The position numbers and the translations under genes are program-made. This document shows, in pieces, positions 8,042-15,346 of a DNA stretch of 64,000 nucleotides (position 1 is its first letter; every line of letters starts with the position of its first letter). Origin of the DNA: Micromonospora siamensis (GTDB taxonomy: Bacteria; Actinomycetota; Actinomycetes; Mycobacteriales; Micromonosporaceae); assembly GCF_900090305.1 (NCBI RefSeq), contig NZ_LT607751.1, positions 248,001 to 312,000 of the forward strand, in the 5' to 3' direction. The notes below the pieces were generated by a model. It had not been told where the DNA came from. It did not search any database and saw nothing but the letters and a program-made list of their open reading frames with translations.

Positions 8042-9991
8042 TCAGCGCCAGCGGTCGGCGGCCCGGGCGCCCCCGGCCCGGGGGACGTCGTCGCGCGGCG
8101 GGTAGCCGTAGCGTTCCTCGTCGGCCCGCTGACGCCGGCCGTGCGTCTCCGGCTCCGGCTCGGCCGCGCCCCACTGCCCGGGCCGCTCCGGGCCGGTCGC
8201 GCCCCACTGCCCGGGCCGCTCCGGGCCGGTCGTGTCCCACTGTCGCTCCGGGCCGGTCCACTGCGCGGGGGTACGCCATTCCTGCGGCACGGGCACCCCG
8301 CCGACCGGCAGCGCCGGGCGGTCGTCGGACTCCGGCCGGTCGTACCCGCGCGCCGACTCGTCGTGCTCGCGGCGGACCGACGCCCAGCGGTCCCGTACCC
8401 GGTAGCCGCCGCCGTCGGCGTGCACCTCGGCCCGGCGCTCGCCCACCCGCAGCTCGCGGCCCCGCTCGTCCTCGCGCACCTCGGCCCAGATGTCCCCACT
8501 GCTCATCGCCGACCAGTACGCGCCGTCGGCCGGGTCACCCGCCCGGTCGTCCTCGGGCGCCGAGGGCGTCCAGGCCCGCTCCGGCGGTCGACCGGCCGAA
8601 CCCCGGGCCGCCGCGTCTACGCCCGCGGTGTCCCGGCCACCCTCCGGGTACCGGCCACGGGGGTCGCGCCGCGCCTCCCAGGTGGGATCCGGCACCGCCC
8701 AACCCGAGTTCTGGGCCGGCTCCGCCCAGGCTCGGCTCGAAGCGGCGGGCGCCTCCCGACCGCGAAGCTCGTCCGGCGCCTCCCGGCCCCGGTCGGTGTC
8801 GGGCCGGGCCGCGTGCCCCCGGTCCCCGGCGTAGCCCCGCCAGCCGTCGTCGTCGCCCCGCCCCCGGTCGTCCCGGCCAGCCTCCGGAGCCACCCAGCCA
8901 CGGTCGTCCCGGGACCGGTCCGCCGGCTGCGCCGGCCCGTACCCCGCCCAGGGACGGTCGCCGTTGGCCGGCACGGACCAGCCCTCGCCGTACCGACCGC
9001 TGCCCGGATCGCCGCCGTCCACCACGGTGTGCCGGGTGACGTGCACCGTCTCGGTGTGTCGGTAGACGCTCGGCCGGCCGGGCTGCTCCGGCTCCGGTAC
9101 CCGCGCGCTCGCGGTGGTCGCCCCCGGCCGGCCGCCGTACGTGCCGCCGGACTGTTCCGAGCCGTAGCCGCCGGCGACGTACGCCGCGCCGTACCCGACG
9201 GCGGAATGATCGGATTCGGGCGCGGCGGCCGTGGCTCGACCGGACCCCTCCGGCTCGTCGTCCCGCGCCACGGCGGCCCGCCCCCAGCCGGCCCGGCCGT
9301 CCGTACGCGCGGACTGCTGTCCTCGCCCGCCGTCGGCGTCGTCCTGGGCCCGGCGGCCGTGGCCGGCGGCGTCGTGGTTGGAGGCGTCGTGGGAGGCGCG
9401 GCGGGCGGCCCCGTCCTGGGTGCGGTGACCGGCGCTGCCCTGGGTGGTGCCGTCCTGGGTCCAGTGATCGGCGCTGCCCTGGGTGCTGCGGTGCTCGGCG
9501 CCGTCCGGGCTGGTGCGGTGATTGCGGCCGACGGTCTCGTCGGCATCGGGTGCCGAGACACGGGCCCGGCCCGTGCCCGGCGCTTCCGGGGTCACCGGTC
9601 CGACGGCACCGGCCACGGCCACCGCGACCGCGTCCATCCGGGCGCGCAGCGCCGCGGTTCCGTCCTGCGCCCGCTGCGCCTGGTCGAGTGCCTGGTTGCC
9701 GCGCTGGGCGGCGGCCACGATCTCGGCGCGCAACTCCCGGCGAAGCTGCTCCAGCTCGTCGCGCAACTCCTCGGCGGCGGCCCCACCGCCACCGTCGCCG
9801 CGCAGCGCGATGGACAGTCCGATCAGCACCGCGGCCAGCACGGCGAGAACCGCGCCGAAGCGCAGCAGGCCGTTCCCGTCGGCGAAGAGCAGTATCAGGG
9901 CCGCGACCGGCGCGAACGCCACACCGATCCAGAAGAGCACGGTCAGCAGCGAGGAACTGCGCCTGTCGGCGGGGGCAACCGGGGCTGGCAT
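8042..9991 (-). CDS. Two-TM membrane protein with long low-complexity tail, unknown function
   Basis: The 649-residue protein begins with two closely spaced hydrophobic segments (about residues 14-35 and 42-64), followed by a short coiled coil (AAEELRDELEQLRRELRAEIVA) and then more than 450 residues rich in Gly, Arg, Asp, Ser and Pro without recognisable fold. The tail has internal repeats, one near residues 190-220 (STQGSADHWTQDG type) and one near the C-terminus (TGPERPGQWGA type, from the 33-bp DNA repeat at 8171-8263). A TAGGCT -10 lies 8 bases before the ATG. I do not recognise a family; the first 120 residues are the only part likely to be conserved. Confidence 0.6.
   Translation of the reverse strand: MPAPVAPADRRSSSLLTVLFWIGVAFAPVAALILLFADGNGLLRFGAVLAVLAAVLIGLSIALRGDGGGGAAAEELRDELEQLRRELRAEIVAAAQRGNQALDQAQRAQDGTAALRARMDAVAVAVAGAVGPVTPEAPGTGRARVSAPDADETVGRNHRTSPDGAEHRSTQGSADHWTQDGTTQGSAGHRTQDGAARRASHDASNHDAAGHGRRAQDDADGGRGQQSARTDGRAGWGRAAVARDDEPEGSGRATAAAPESDHSAVGYGAAYVAGGYGSEQSGGTYGGRPGATTASARVPEPEQPGRPSVYRHTETVHVTRHTVVDGGDPGSGRYGEGWSVPANGDRPWAGYGPAQPADRSRDDRGWVAPEAGRDDRGRGDDDGWRGYAGDRGHAARPDTDRGREAPDELRGREAPAASSRAWAEPAQNSGWAVPDPTWEARRDPRGRYPEGGRDTAGVDAAARGSAGRPPERAWTPSAPEDDRAGDPADGAYWSAMSSGDIWAEVREDERGRELRVGERRAEVHADGGGYRVRDRWASVRREHDESARGYDRPESDDRPALPVGGVPVPQEWRTPAQWTGPERQWDTTGPERPGQWGATGPERPGQWGAAEPEPETHGRRQRADEERYGYPPRDDVPRAGGARAADRWR
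8171..8263. repeat. 33-bp tandem repeat within the low-complexity gene
   Basis: Units begin at CCACTG at 8171, 8204 and 8237, with a shortened unit leading to another CCACTG at 8258. They encode an 11-residue repeat of the form TGPERPGQWGA on the minus strand. The period is a multiple of three, so copy changes keep the frame. Confidence 0.8.
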
Positions 9992-10097
9992 GGGTGTGCA
10001 GCCTACCGAGACTCGCTCCGGCAGGGAACGGGTCGGTCGGGCCTGACAGCGGTCGTGGCCGTGCTTGATCAGCGACTTTCCCTGGTCGCTGTTGGGG

Positions 10098-10169
10098 GCT
10101 CGGGGGCGATCGTCCCCGGCTCCGGGCGGTCAGGCTTGATCCCTGCGCCGGGGACGCTCGCCCCCGAGC
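10098..10169. repeat. Long inverted repeat with 22-base arms
   Basis: Arms 10098-10119 and 10148-10169 are inverted copies with 21 of 22 positions matching (GCTCGGGGGCGA outer part), enclosing a 28-base loop. It could act as a terminator or be a relic mobile palindrome. There is no T-run after either arm. Confidence 0.7.
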
Positions 10170-10235
10170 CCGCCACGGTCGGCCGCCGTCCGTCGGTTGC
10201 GCTTCTTTTCGGGTACACCCCGCGCGGGCGTTTCG

Positions 10236-10282
10236 GATCTTGGACGGTTTCTGTTCGTGGCGAACGGTAAGTGTCCAAGATC
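10236..10282. repeat. 47-bp palindrome, REP/MITE-like
   Basis: The ends GATCTTGGAC and GTCCAAGATC are perfect inverted copies; inside, GTTCG and CGAAC pair around a TGG loop, for 18 of 22 positions overall. Its size and near-symmetry resemble dispersed palindromic repeats in related genomes. Confidence 0.75.
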
Positions 10283-10593
10283 TGCGCTGGACATGCGCCA
10301 TCAGGTCGACAGGCACCGGAAAGGGGACCAGCCCCCGCAGGATGGCACCCGACGGCGACATGCCTCACCGCGACAATGCACCCCGATCGGCAGGCCGTGA
10401 CCCTCTGAGCGCAGACAGGCCGCCCTGCCGTAAGCCGGACCATCGGGGGTGAAAGGGCGGGACGCAGCAGGCGGGCATCACCGGCTCGGGAAAGGGCGGG
10501 ATGCCGCAGGTCGGGCGTGGCCGCGCCAGCCTGGAACGACGCACGCCGTCCCCGCCGTCTCGGGTTACGGACGGCGGGGGCGGCGAAAGGGTG

Positions 10594-10635
10594 CGGCCTC
10601 CCGCCGTTGGCCCGGGGACCGACGGCGGGAGGCCG
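10594..10635 (-). terminator. Strong hairpin terminator of the osmoprotectant-binding protein gene
   Basis: Arms CGGCCTCCCGCCGT (10594-10607) and ACGGCGGGAGGCCG (10622-10635) are perfectly complementary over 14 bases with a 14-base loop. The hairpin begins 8 bases after the minus-strand stop codon at 10643. Only a short T-run (CCCTTTCG) follows. Confidence 0.8.
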
Positions 10636-10642
10636 GAACGGA

Positions 10643-11647
10643 TCAGCTGCCGGCGAGCGCGGCGTCGGAGGAGAACACCAGGCCGACGCTGGCCCTCCCC
10701 TGCTTCAGGGCGTTCTTGGTCTGCGGGCCACCGGCGTCCAGCGAGCTGAACGAGCCGGACTTGAAGTCGTAGACCTCGACCAGGCCGGCCTGGCACTTCG
10801 GCCGCTGCGGGCACTCCGGCGGTCCGGCGAGCACCGTCGCACTGCCGGAGCACTTGCTGGCCAGCTCGGAGAGGGTCTTGACGCCGTACTTGTCGGCGAA
10901 GGCCTTGGTGACCGCGAAGGCGTTCTGGTCCTGCGCGGCGGCCGGGGCGCCGAAGGTGATGCCGACCTTGTCGCCCTGCGCCTTGAGGGCGGCGACGGTC
11001 TTGTCCAGCTCCGGCGACGAGACGGGCTGGGCGTCCTTGCCGTTGGCCTTGGTGTTGAGGAACTCGGCCATGGTGGCGGCGTACTCGGGGACGACCTGGA
11101 CCTCGCCCTTCTCCAGGGCCGGCTCGTAGAGCTCCCGGTTACCGATCGTCTGCACCTTGACCTGGTAACCGGCGGCGGTGAGGGCGATCTTGTAGAGCTC
11201 GGCCAGGGTCTGGCTCTCACTGAAGTTGCCCGCCCCGACCACGATCTGGCCGCCCGGGCCCTTCGCGATGCCCTCGGTCACCTTGTTGGCCGAGGCGAAG
11301 TCGGACGCGGCCACCTGCGGGCTCTTGCGGTCGACGTCGACGGTCTTGTTGAGCTCGATCAGCTTCGGAGTGTCGAGCGCCGCGGAGACCTTGTCCAGCG
11401 CCGCGATCAGCTCCGGCTTGGCCGCGTCCGCGTTGATCGCCGGGATGATGTTGTCGGTGTTCTGCAGCTTCTTGTCGTCGGCCAGGACGACCAGCTGGTC
11501 ACCCTTCTCCGGCGCGCAGCCCGCACCGGAGGCACCCTTGTCAGGGGCGTCGGTGCCGGACGAGCCGGCTCCGCCACAACCGGTCAGCAGACCGGCCGCG
11601 GTGAGGACGCCGGCGGCGCCGACGGCCAGTCGAGTACGTGCGCGCAT
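10643..11647 (-). CDS. Glycine betaine/osmoprotectant ABC transporter, substrate-binding lipoprotein
   Basis: The ATG at 11647 gives a 334-residue protein with a signal peptide and lipobox LLTGC (about residues 19-23). The mature part has the OpuAC/ProX-type layout, including GGQIVVGAGNFSESQTLAELYKIAL and VQVVPEYAATMAEFLNTKANG, which is the QAT-family pattern for quaternary-amine binding. It would capture the ligand outside the membrane and pass it to the two permeases encoded upstream. A longer frame to 11782 exists, but the added residues are Arg-rich and lack a signal, so the internal ATG is preferred. A 14-bp hairpin terminator follows. Confidence 0.9.
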   Translation of the reverse strand: MRARTRLAVGAAGVLTAAGLLTGCGGAGSSGTDAPDKGASGAGCAPEKGDQLVVLADDKKLQNTDNIIPAINADAAKPELIAALDKVSAALDTPKLIELNKTVDVDRKSPQVAASDFASANKVTEGIAKGPGGQIVVGAGNFSESQTLAELYKIALTAAGYQVKVQTIGNRELYEPALEKGEVQVVPEYAATMAEFLNTKANGKDAQPVSSPELDKTVAALKAQGDKVGITFGAPAAAQDQNAFAVTKAFADKYGVKTLSELASKCSGSATVLAGPPECPQRPKCQAGLVEVYDFKSGSFSSLDAGGPQTKNALKQGRASVGLVFSSDAALAGS

Positions 11648-11821
11648 CAAGCCCGCCTTCCGTGTCCCGGCGCGGCCCGTTCGGGCCGGCCGCGTGTCCG
11701 ACGGGCGCGCCCTGCTGCGACGCCCGCGTCTCCACCCAACATCTTCCGCACGGCACCGACAACCTGAGGCGTTCTTTGTCACCGGATCGTCACCGCCACG
11801 CCAGCGGATGACCGATCCGGG

Positions 11822-12544
11822 TCAGCCGCCGGCGGTCGCGTCCGCCGCCCGACGGTTGGCCCGACGCCGGGCCGGGCGCAGCGGGCCGGGGGTCACCTGC
11901 CGCTCGACCACCGCCAGCAGCAGCTCGGCAAGGACCGCCAGCCCGGCCACCAGCACCCCGCCGGCGATGATCTGGCCACCACCGGCCGCGATGTCCAGCC
12001 CGAACCCGGCGCGGATGATCTGCCCGAGGCCACCGCCGTCGACGAACGACGCCAGCGCGGCCGTGGCGATCACCTGCACGGTGGCGGTACGGAAGCCCGC
12101 GGCGAGGTACGGCACCGCGAGCGGCAACTCGACCCGGCGCAGCACCTGACCGCCGGAGAGCCCCATGCCCCGCGCCGCGTCCCGGGCCTCCAGGTCCACC
12201 TGCCGCACCCCCGTGTACGCGTTGGCCAGCAGCGGCGGCACCGCGAACACCGCCAACGCCACCACCACCGCGGGCTGGCCGAACCCGAGGAAGGTCAGCG
12301 GCAGGATCGTCAACAGGGCCAGCGTCGGGATGGCGAGGGTGACGTTCGAAATCAGCAACACCAGCCCGCCGCCACGCCCGGTGTGCCCGAGCCAGAGCCC
12401 CAGCGGCCAGGCCACCAGGCACCCCAGCAGCACCGCCGCCACCGACAAGCTCAGGTGCTCGCCCAGCCGGTCCAGGATCCCGCCCGGGTTGGTCCAGTTC
12501 AGCGGATCGTTGAGCCAGACCACCGCCTGCTCGATGGGGTTCAC
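11822..12544 (-). CDS. Osmoprotectant ABC transporter permease (ProW/OpuBB-like), second copy
   Basis: The 240-residue membrane protein has about five hydrophobic segments and the inner-membrane-component loop EARDAARGMGLSGGQVLRRVELPLAVPYLAAG, which contacts the ATPase. It would form a heterodimeric channel with the neighbouring permease. Its GTG (12544) overlaps, as GTGA, the stop of a 17-codon bridging micro-ORF. The substrate-binding lipoprotein is the next gene, 174 bp downstream. Confidence 0.9.
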   Translation of the reverse strand: MNPIEQAVVWLNDPLNWTNPGGILDRLGEHLSLSVAAVLLGCLVAWPLGLWLGHTGRGGGLVLLISNVTLAIPTLALLTILPLTFLGFGQPAVVVALAVFAVPPLLANAYTGVRQVDLEARDAARGMGLSGGQVLRRVELPLAVPYLAAGFRTATVQVIATAALASFVDGGGLGQIIRAGFGLDIAAGGGQIIAGGVLVAGLAVLAELLLAVVERQVTPGPLRPARRRANRRAADATAGG

Positions 12545-12594
12545 CGTGCCGGCCCTCCGTTCTCGACCGCGGGGCTCCGCCGGGGCCCGGTCAC
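12541..12594 (-). repeat. Degraded bridging repeat (copy D'): 17-codon micro-ORF between the two permease genes
   Basis: The upstream permease TGA overlaps a GTG (12594) as GTGA; 17 sense codons follow (VTGPRRSPAVENGGPAR) and the TGA overlaps the next permease GTG as GTGA. The 3' half, GAGCCCCGCGGTCGAGAACGG, resembles the corresponding part of the 60-bp bridging repeat (GAGCCCCGCAGTCGCGAACGG), and the 5' part is shortened. The 3' GGAGGG can serve as ribosome site. Confidence 0.6.
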
Positions 12595-13271
12595 CGGGAC
12601 CGCAGCCAGGGGGTGAGCAGCCGGCCCACGCCGGCGAGCAGCAGGTCCAGCACCAGGGCCAGCAGGACGCAGAGCACCGTGCCGGTCATGATCTGCGCCC
12701 GGTAGAAGTTGTTCTGGAAGCCGGCGAAGATCAGCTGACCCAGGCCGCCCCGGCCGACCACCACCCCGACGGTGACCAGGGCGACGGTGGAGACGGTCGC
12801 CAGTCGTACGCCGGTGAGGATGCCGGGCAGCGCGAGCGGCAGTTCCACCCGGAACAGCCGGCCCCAACGGCCGTAACCCATGCCCTCGGCGGCCTCACGG
12901 ATCTCCGGCGGCACCTGGCCCAGCCCGGCCAGCGCGTTGCGGACGATCACCAGCAGCGCGTAGAGGACCACCACGCTGAGCACCGTGATCGCACCGATGC
13001 CGAGATAGGGCGCCAGGAACGCGAACAGGGCCAGCGACGGGATCGTGTAGAGCACGCCGGTGACGGCCAGGATCGGCCCGGACAGCGACCGGAACCAGTA
13101 CGCGGCCACCGCGAGCGGCAGCGCCACCACGGCGGCGATCAGCACGGCGCGGGCGGTCAGCGAGGCGTGTTCGCGCAGGGCGGCGAGGATCGTGTCAGAG
13201 TTGTCCCGCACGTACTGCCAGGAGAACCACGGGTTGCCCGGCTCGGCCCGGTAACTCAGGTGGAAGGACAC
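12591..13271 (-). CDS. Osmoprotectant ABC transporter permease (ProW/OpuBB-like), first copy
   Basis: The 226-residue protein has about five membrane segments and the coupling loop EIREAAEGMGYGRWGRLFRVELPLALPGILTG, closely matching that of the neighbouring permease. It is read away from the ATPase gene: the two GTG start codons are only 2 bp apart. A TAACGT -10 lies 6 bases before the GTG, so the transcript is probably leaderless. Confidence 0.9.
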   Translation of the reverse strand: MSFHLSYRAEPGNPWFSWQYVRDNSDTILAALREHASLTARAVLIAAVVALPLAVAAYWFRSLSGPILAVTGVLYTIPSLALFAFLAPYLGIGAITVLSVVVLYALLVIVRNALAGLGQVPPEIREAAEGMGYGRWGRLFRVELPLALPGILTGVRLATVSTVALVTVGVVVGRGGLGQLIFAGFQNNFYRAQIMTGTVLCVLLALVLDLLLAGVGRLLTPWLRSR

Positions 13272-13273
13272 AC

Positions 13274-14272
13274 GTGGACGTTACCCCGGGGACCCCCGAC
13301 GACGCCGGGCACAGCGCGGCCTCGATCACCCTCGACGGCATCCGCAAGCGCTACCCGGACGGCACCGAGGCGGTGCGCGAGCTGAGCCTGGAGGTCAAGC
13401 CCGGCGAGCTGGTGGTGCTGATCGGCCCGTCGGGTTGCGGCAAGTCGACCGTGCTGCGGATGATCAACAGGTTGATCGAGCCGACCGGCGGCCGGATCCT
13501 GCTCGGCGACGACGACGTCACCCAGGTCGACCCGGTCCGGCTGCGCCGCCGGATCGGGTACGTCATCCAGAACGTCGGCCTCTTTCCACACCAGACGGTC
13601 AGCGCGAACGTCGCCACCGTACCCGGGCTGCTCGGCTGGTCGAAGGAGCGCACCCGCCAGCGGGTCGGCGAGCTGCTGGAGCTGGTGGGTCTGGACCCGG
13701 CGCAGTTCGGTCGCCGCTACCCGCACGAGCTCTCCGGTGGCCAGCGCCAGCGGGTCGGGGTGGCCCGGGCGCTCGCCGCCGACCCGGTGGTGCTGCTGAT
13801 GGACGAGCCGTTCTCGGCCGTCGACCCGATCGTGCGGACCCGCTTGCAGGAGGAGTTCCTGCGACTCCAGGCCGAGGTCCGCAAGACGATCGTGCTGGTC
13901 ACCCACGACCTGGACGAGGCGGTCCGGCTGGGTGACCGGATCGCGGTGCTCTCCGAGGGCGGCCGGCTCGAGCAGTACGACACCCCGGCGGCCCTGCTCG
14001 GGTCGCCCGCCTCGCCGTTCGTCCGCGAGTTCGTCGGCGCCGACCGGGGCATCCGGCGGCTGGCGGTCACCCCCGTGACCCGGGACGGGCTGGAGCCGGT
14101 GCCGGCGGACGCCGCCGACCTGCCGACGGTCGCACTGGGCAGCTCCGCGTACGACGCGCTGGCGGTGATGCTCACCTCGGCCACCGACCACGCCCTGGTC
14201 ACCGAGGACGACCGACCGGTCGGGGTGCTCAGCCGACAGCGGGTGCTCGCCCTCGGCCGGCCCGAGGTCTGA
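13274..14272 (+). CDS. Osmoprotectant ABC transporter, ATP-binding protein (ProV/OpuBA-like)
   Basis: This 332-residue ATPase energises the two permeases. It has Walker A LIGPSGCGKST, the signature LSGGQRQRVG, Walker B VVLLMDEPFSAVDP and the switch histidine in LVTHDLDEA. A C-terminal CBS-type segment (ALAVMLTSATDHALVTEDD) is present, as in OpuA/ProV ATPases where it senses ionic strength. The GTG at 13274 has a GGAAGGA ribosome site, so its transcript must begin inside the divergent permease gene. It is transcribed opposite to the permease and binding-protein genes it serves. Confidence 0.93.
   Translation: MDVTPGTPDDAGHSAASITLDGIRKRYPDGTEAVRELSLEVKPGELVVLIGPSGCGKSTVLRMINRLIEPTGGRILLGDDDVTQVDPVRLRRRIGYVIQNVGLFPHQTVSANVATVPGLLGWSKERTRQRVGELLELVGLDPAQFGRRYPHELSGGQRQRVGVARALAADPVVLLMDEPFSAVDPIVRTRLQEEFLRLQAEVRKTIVLVTHDLDEAVRLGDRIAVLSEGGRLEQYDTPAALLGSPASPFVREFVGADRGIRRLAVTPVTRDGLEPVPADAADLPTVALGSSAYDALAVMLTSATDHALVTEDDRPVGVLSRQRVLALGRPEV
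13278..13283 (-). promoter_or_regulatory. -10 box of probable leaderless promoter for the permease gene
   Basis: TAACGT on the minus strand is followed by 6 bases and the GTG at 13271. The box lies inside the first codons of the divergent ATPase gene. No clear -35 was found. Confidence 0.4.
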
Positions 14273-14289
14273 GCGGCGGTACGACGAGA

Positions 14290-14313
14290 GCGGCCGGGCT
14301 CAGGCCCGGCCGC
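14290..14313. terminator. Bidirectional hairpin between convergent genes
   Basis: GCGGCCGGGC and GCCCGGCCGC are perfectly complementary around a TCAG loop. The hairpin follows the ATPase gene and overlaps the stop codon of the convergent membrane-protein gene, whose TGA lies in the loop. Confidence 0.75.
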
Positions 14314-14800
14314 CCAGGCTGGCCAGACCGACGATCCAGCCGGCGAAGAAGCCGTACGTGGCGCCGGTGCCGGCCGACTGGAAGCTGACCAGCAGGGACG
14401 CGTCAGTGCCGAGCAGGGTGGCGAGGAGCGCGGCCAGGGCGGCGGCCAGCACGTACGCCGACCAGCCGGTGAGGAACTGGCTCAGCGAGCCGGGCACCCG
14501 GGCCGCCTGGGAGGCGGGCAGCAGGTAGAGCAGCGCGGCGGCCAGCGCCACCAGCAGCACCGCCCGCAGGTCGGTGCCGGAGATCCCGTCGGCGGAGTCC
14601 CCCACCCCGAACCGCCAGGCCGGCCAGGCGAGCAGGCGCAGGAACCAGCCGCCGGCGCCGTTCGGGTCGGTGTGCACCGCCGCCCAGCCGACGTACCAGG
14701 GGCTGCCGCAGACGGCGACCAGGATGAGCACGGCGGCGGTGCCGGTGCCGGCCGCGGTGCCGTACCCGCTGACGGTCCGGGGACGGTTGGTGAGGGCCAT
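14300..14800 (-). CDS. Small four-TM membrane protein, unknown function
   Basis: From the ATG at 14800 the protein has 166 residues with about four hydrophobic segments (near residues 14-32, 65-85, 100-120, 135-160) and a GTGATYGFFAGWIVGLASLGG C-terminus. I recognise no family. The frame stays open upstream to 14962, but that extension is almost only Arg, Ser and Gly, so the shorter start is preferred. It ends against the osmoprotectant ATPase gene with a shared hairpin terminator. Confidence 0.55.
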   Translation of the reverse strand: MALTNRPRTVSGYGTAAGTGTAAVLILVAVCGSPWYVGWAAVHTDPNGAGGWFLRLLAWPAWRFGVGDSADGISGTDLRAVLLVALAAALLYLLPASQAARVPGSLSQFLTGWSAYVLAAALAALLATLLGTDASLLVSFQSAGTGATYGFFAGWIVGLASLGGRA

Positions 14801-14978
14801 GCGGCGCTGAGTTCCCGGGCCGCCGCCCCGGGCAAACCTGGACCGCGACCCGCCCGTGCCGCGGCGCGCCGCACCGGACGCGCCGGACCGGCTCCGGCCG
14901 GAACGGCGGGCGGCGGAGCCCGCGCCGGAACGCGGCGTCCGGCGGGTGCCCGACCCGGTCACCGGGGTACGCGCCCGC

Positions 14979-15287
14979 TCAGTGCTTCATCAGGTAGTCG
15001 ATGAAGGCGGCCCGCAGCAGCGGCGCCGACTCCTCGTACCCGTGCCCGGTCAGCTCGCGCCACAGCGCCGACGCCTCGTCGATGGTCGGGCCGACCGAGT
15101 TCGGGGCGCCGTCCAGGGCGGCGGCCTCGTCCGCGTTCGGCAGGTGCCGCAGCACCGACCAGAAGAAGCCGACGTCGCGGCGCTCCCGGGCCAGGGCGAA
15201 CGCCCGCTCCCGCAGCTCCTCCGTGGGAAGCGCGTCGAGCTCCTCGAAGGAACGCCCGTGGGTGCCGGTGGCAGGTGTGTCGGTCAT
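14979..15287 (-). CDS. Small acidic soluble protein, unknown function
   Basis: The 102-residue product (MTDTPATGTHGRSFEELDAL...) is helical and charged, with no signal or membrane segment; ELRERAFALARERRDVGFFWSVLRHLPNADE is its most distinctive stretch. A TAGGCT -10 lies 7 bases before the ATG (minus strand 15295-15300), so the message is probably leaderless. I recognise it as the type of conserved hypothetical found in actinobacteria but cannot assign a function. Confidence 0.65.
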   Translation of the reverse strand: MTDTPATGTHGRSFEELDALPTEELRERAFALARERRDVGFFWSVLRHLPNADEAAALDGAPNSVGPTIDEASALWRELTGHGYEESAPLLRAAFIDYLMKH

Positions 15288-15294
15288 GCCGCCG

Positions 15295-15300
15295 AGCCTA
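15295..15300 (-). promoter_or_regulatory. -10 box of probable leaderless promoter
   Basis: TAGGCT is followed by 7 bases and the ATG at 15287. Confidence 0.45.
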
Positions 15301-15346
15301 ACCGGCGAGATCACCTCCGGCGCGCCGGACGCGGCGGGCCGGGCCT

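Larger units (their letters stand above)
9992..10642. other. 650-bp gene-free region with several inverted repeats
   Basis: No reading frame here has coding-like composition. The region holds, in order, a small hairpin with perfect CAGCGAC/GTCGCTG arms (10070-10091), a long imperfect inverted repeat (10098-10169), a palindrome (10236-10282), an imperfect direct repeat of GGGCGGGAYGC-type sequence (about 10450-10540), and the terminator of the transporter gene (10594-10635). It separates two minus-strand genes. Confidence 0.7.

Noticed and set aside
14801..14962. N-terminal extension of the membrane protein at 14300-14800
   Set aside because: The extra 54 residues are almost all Arg, Ser and Gly and have no start signal.
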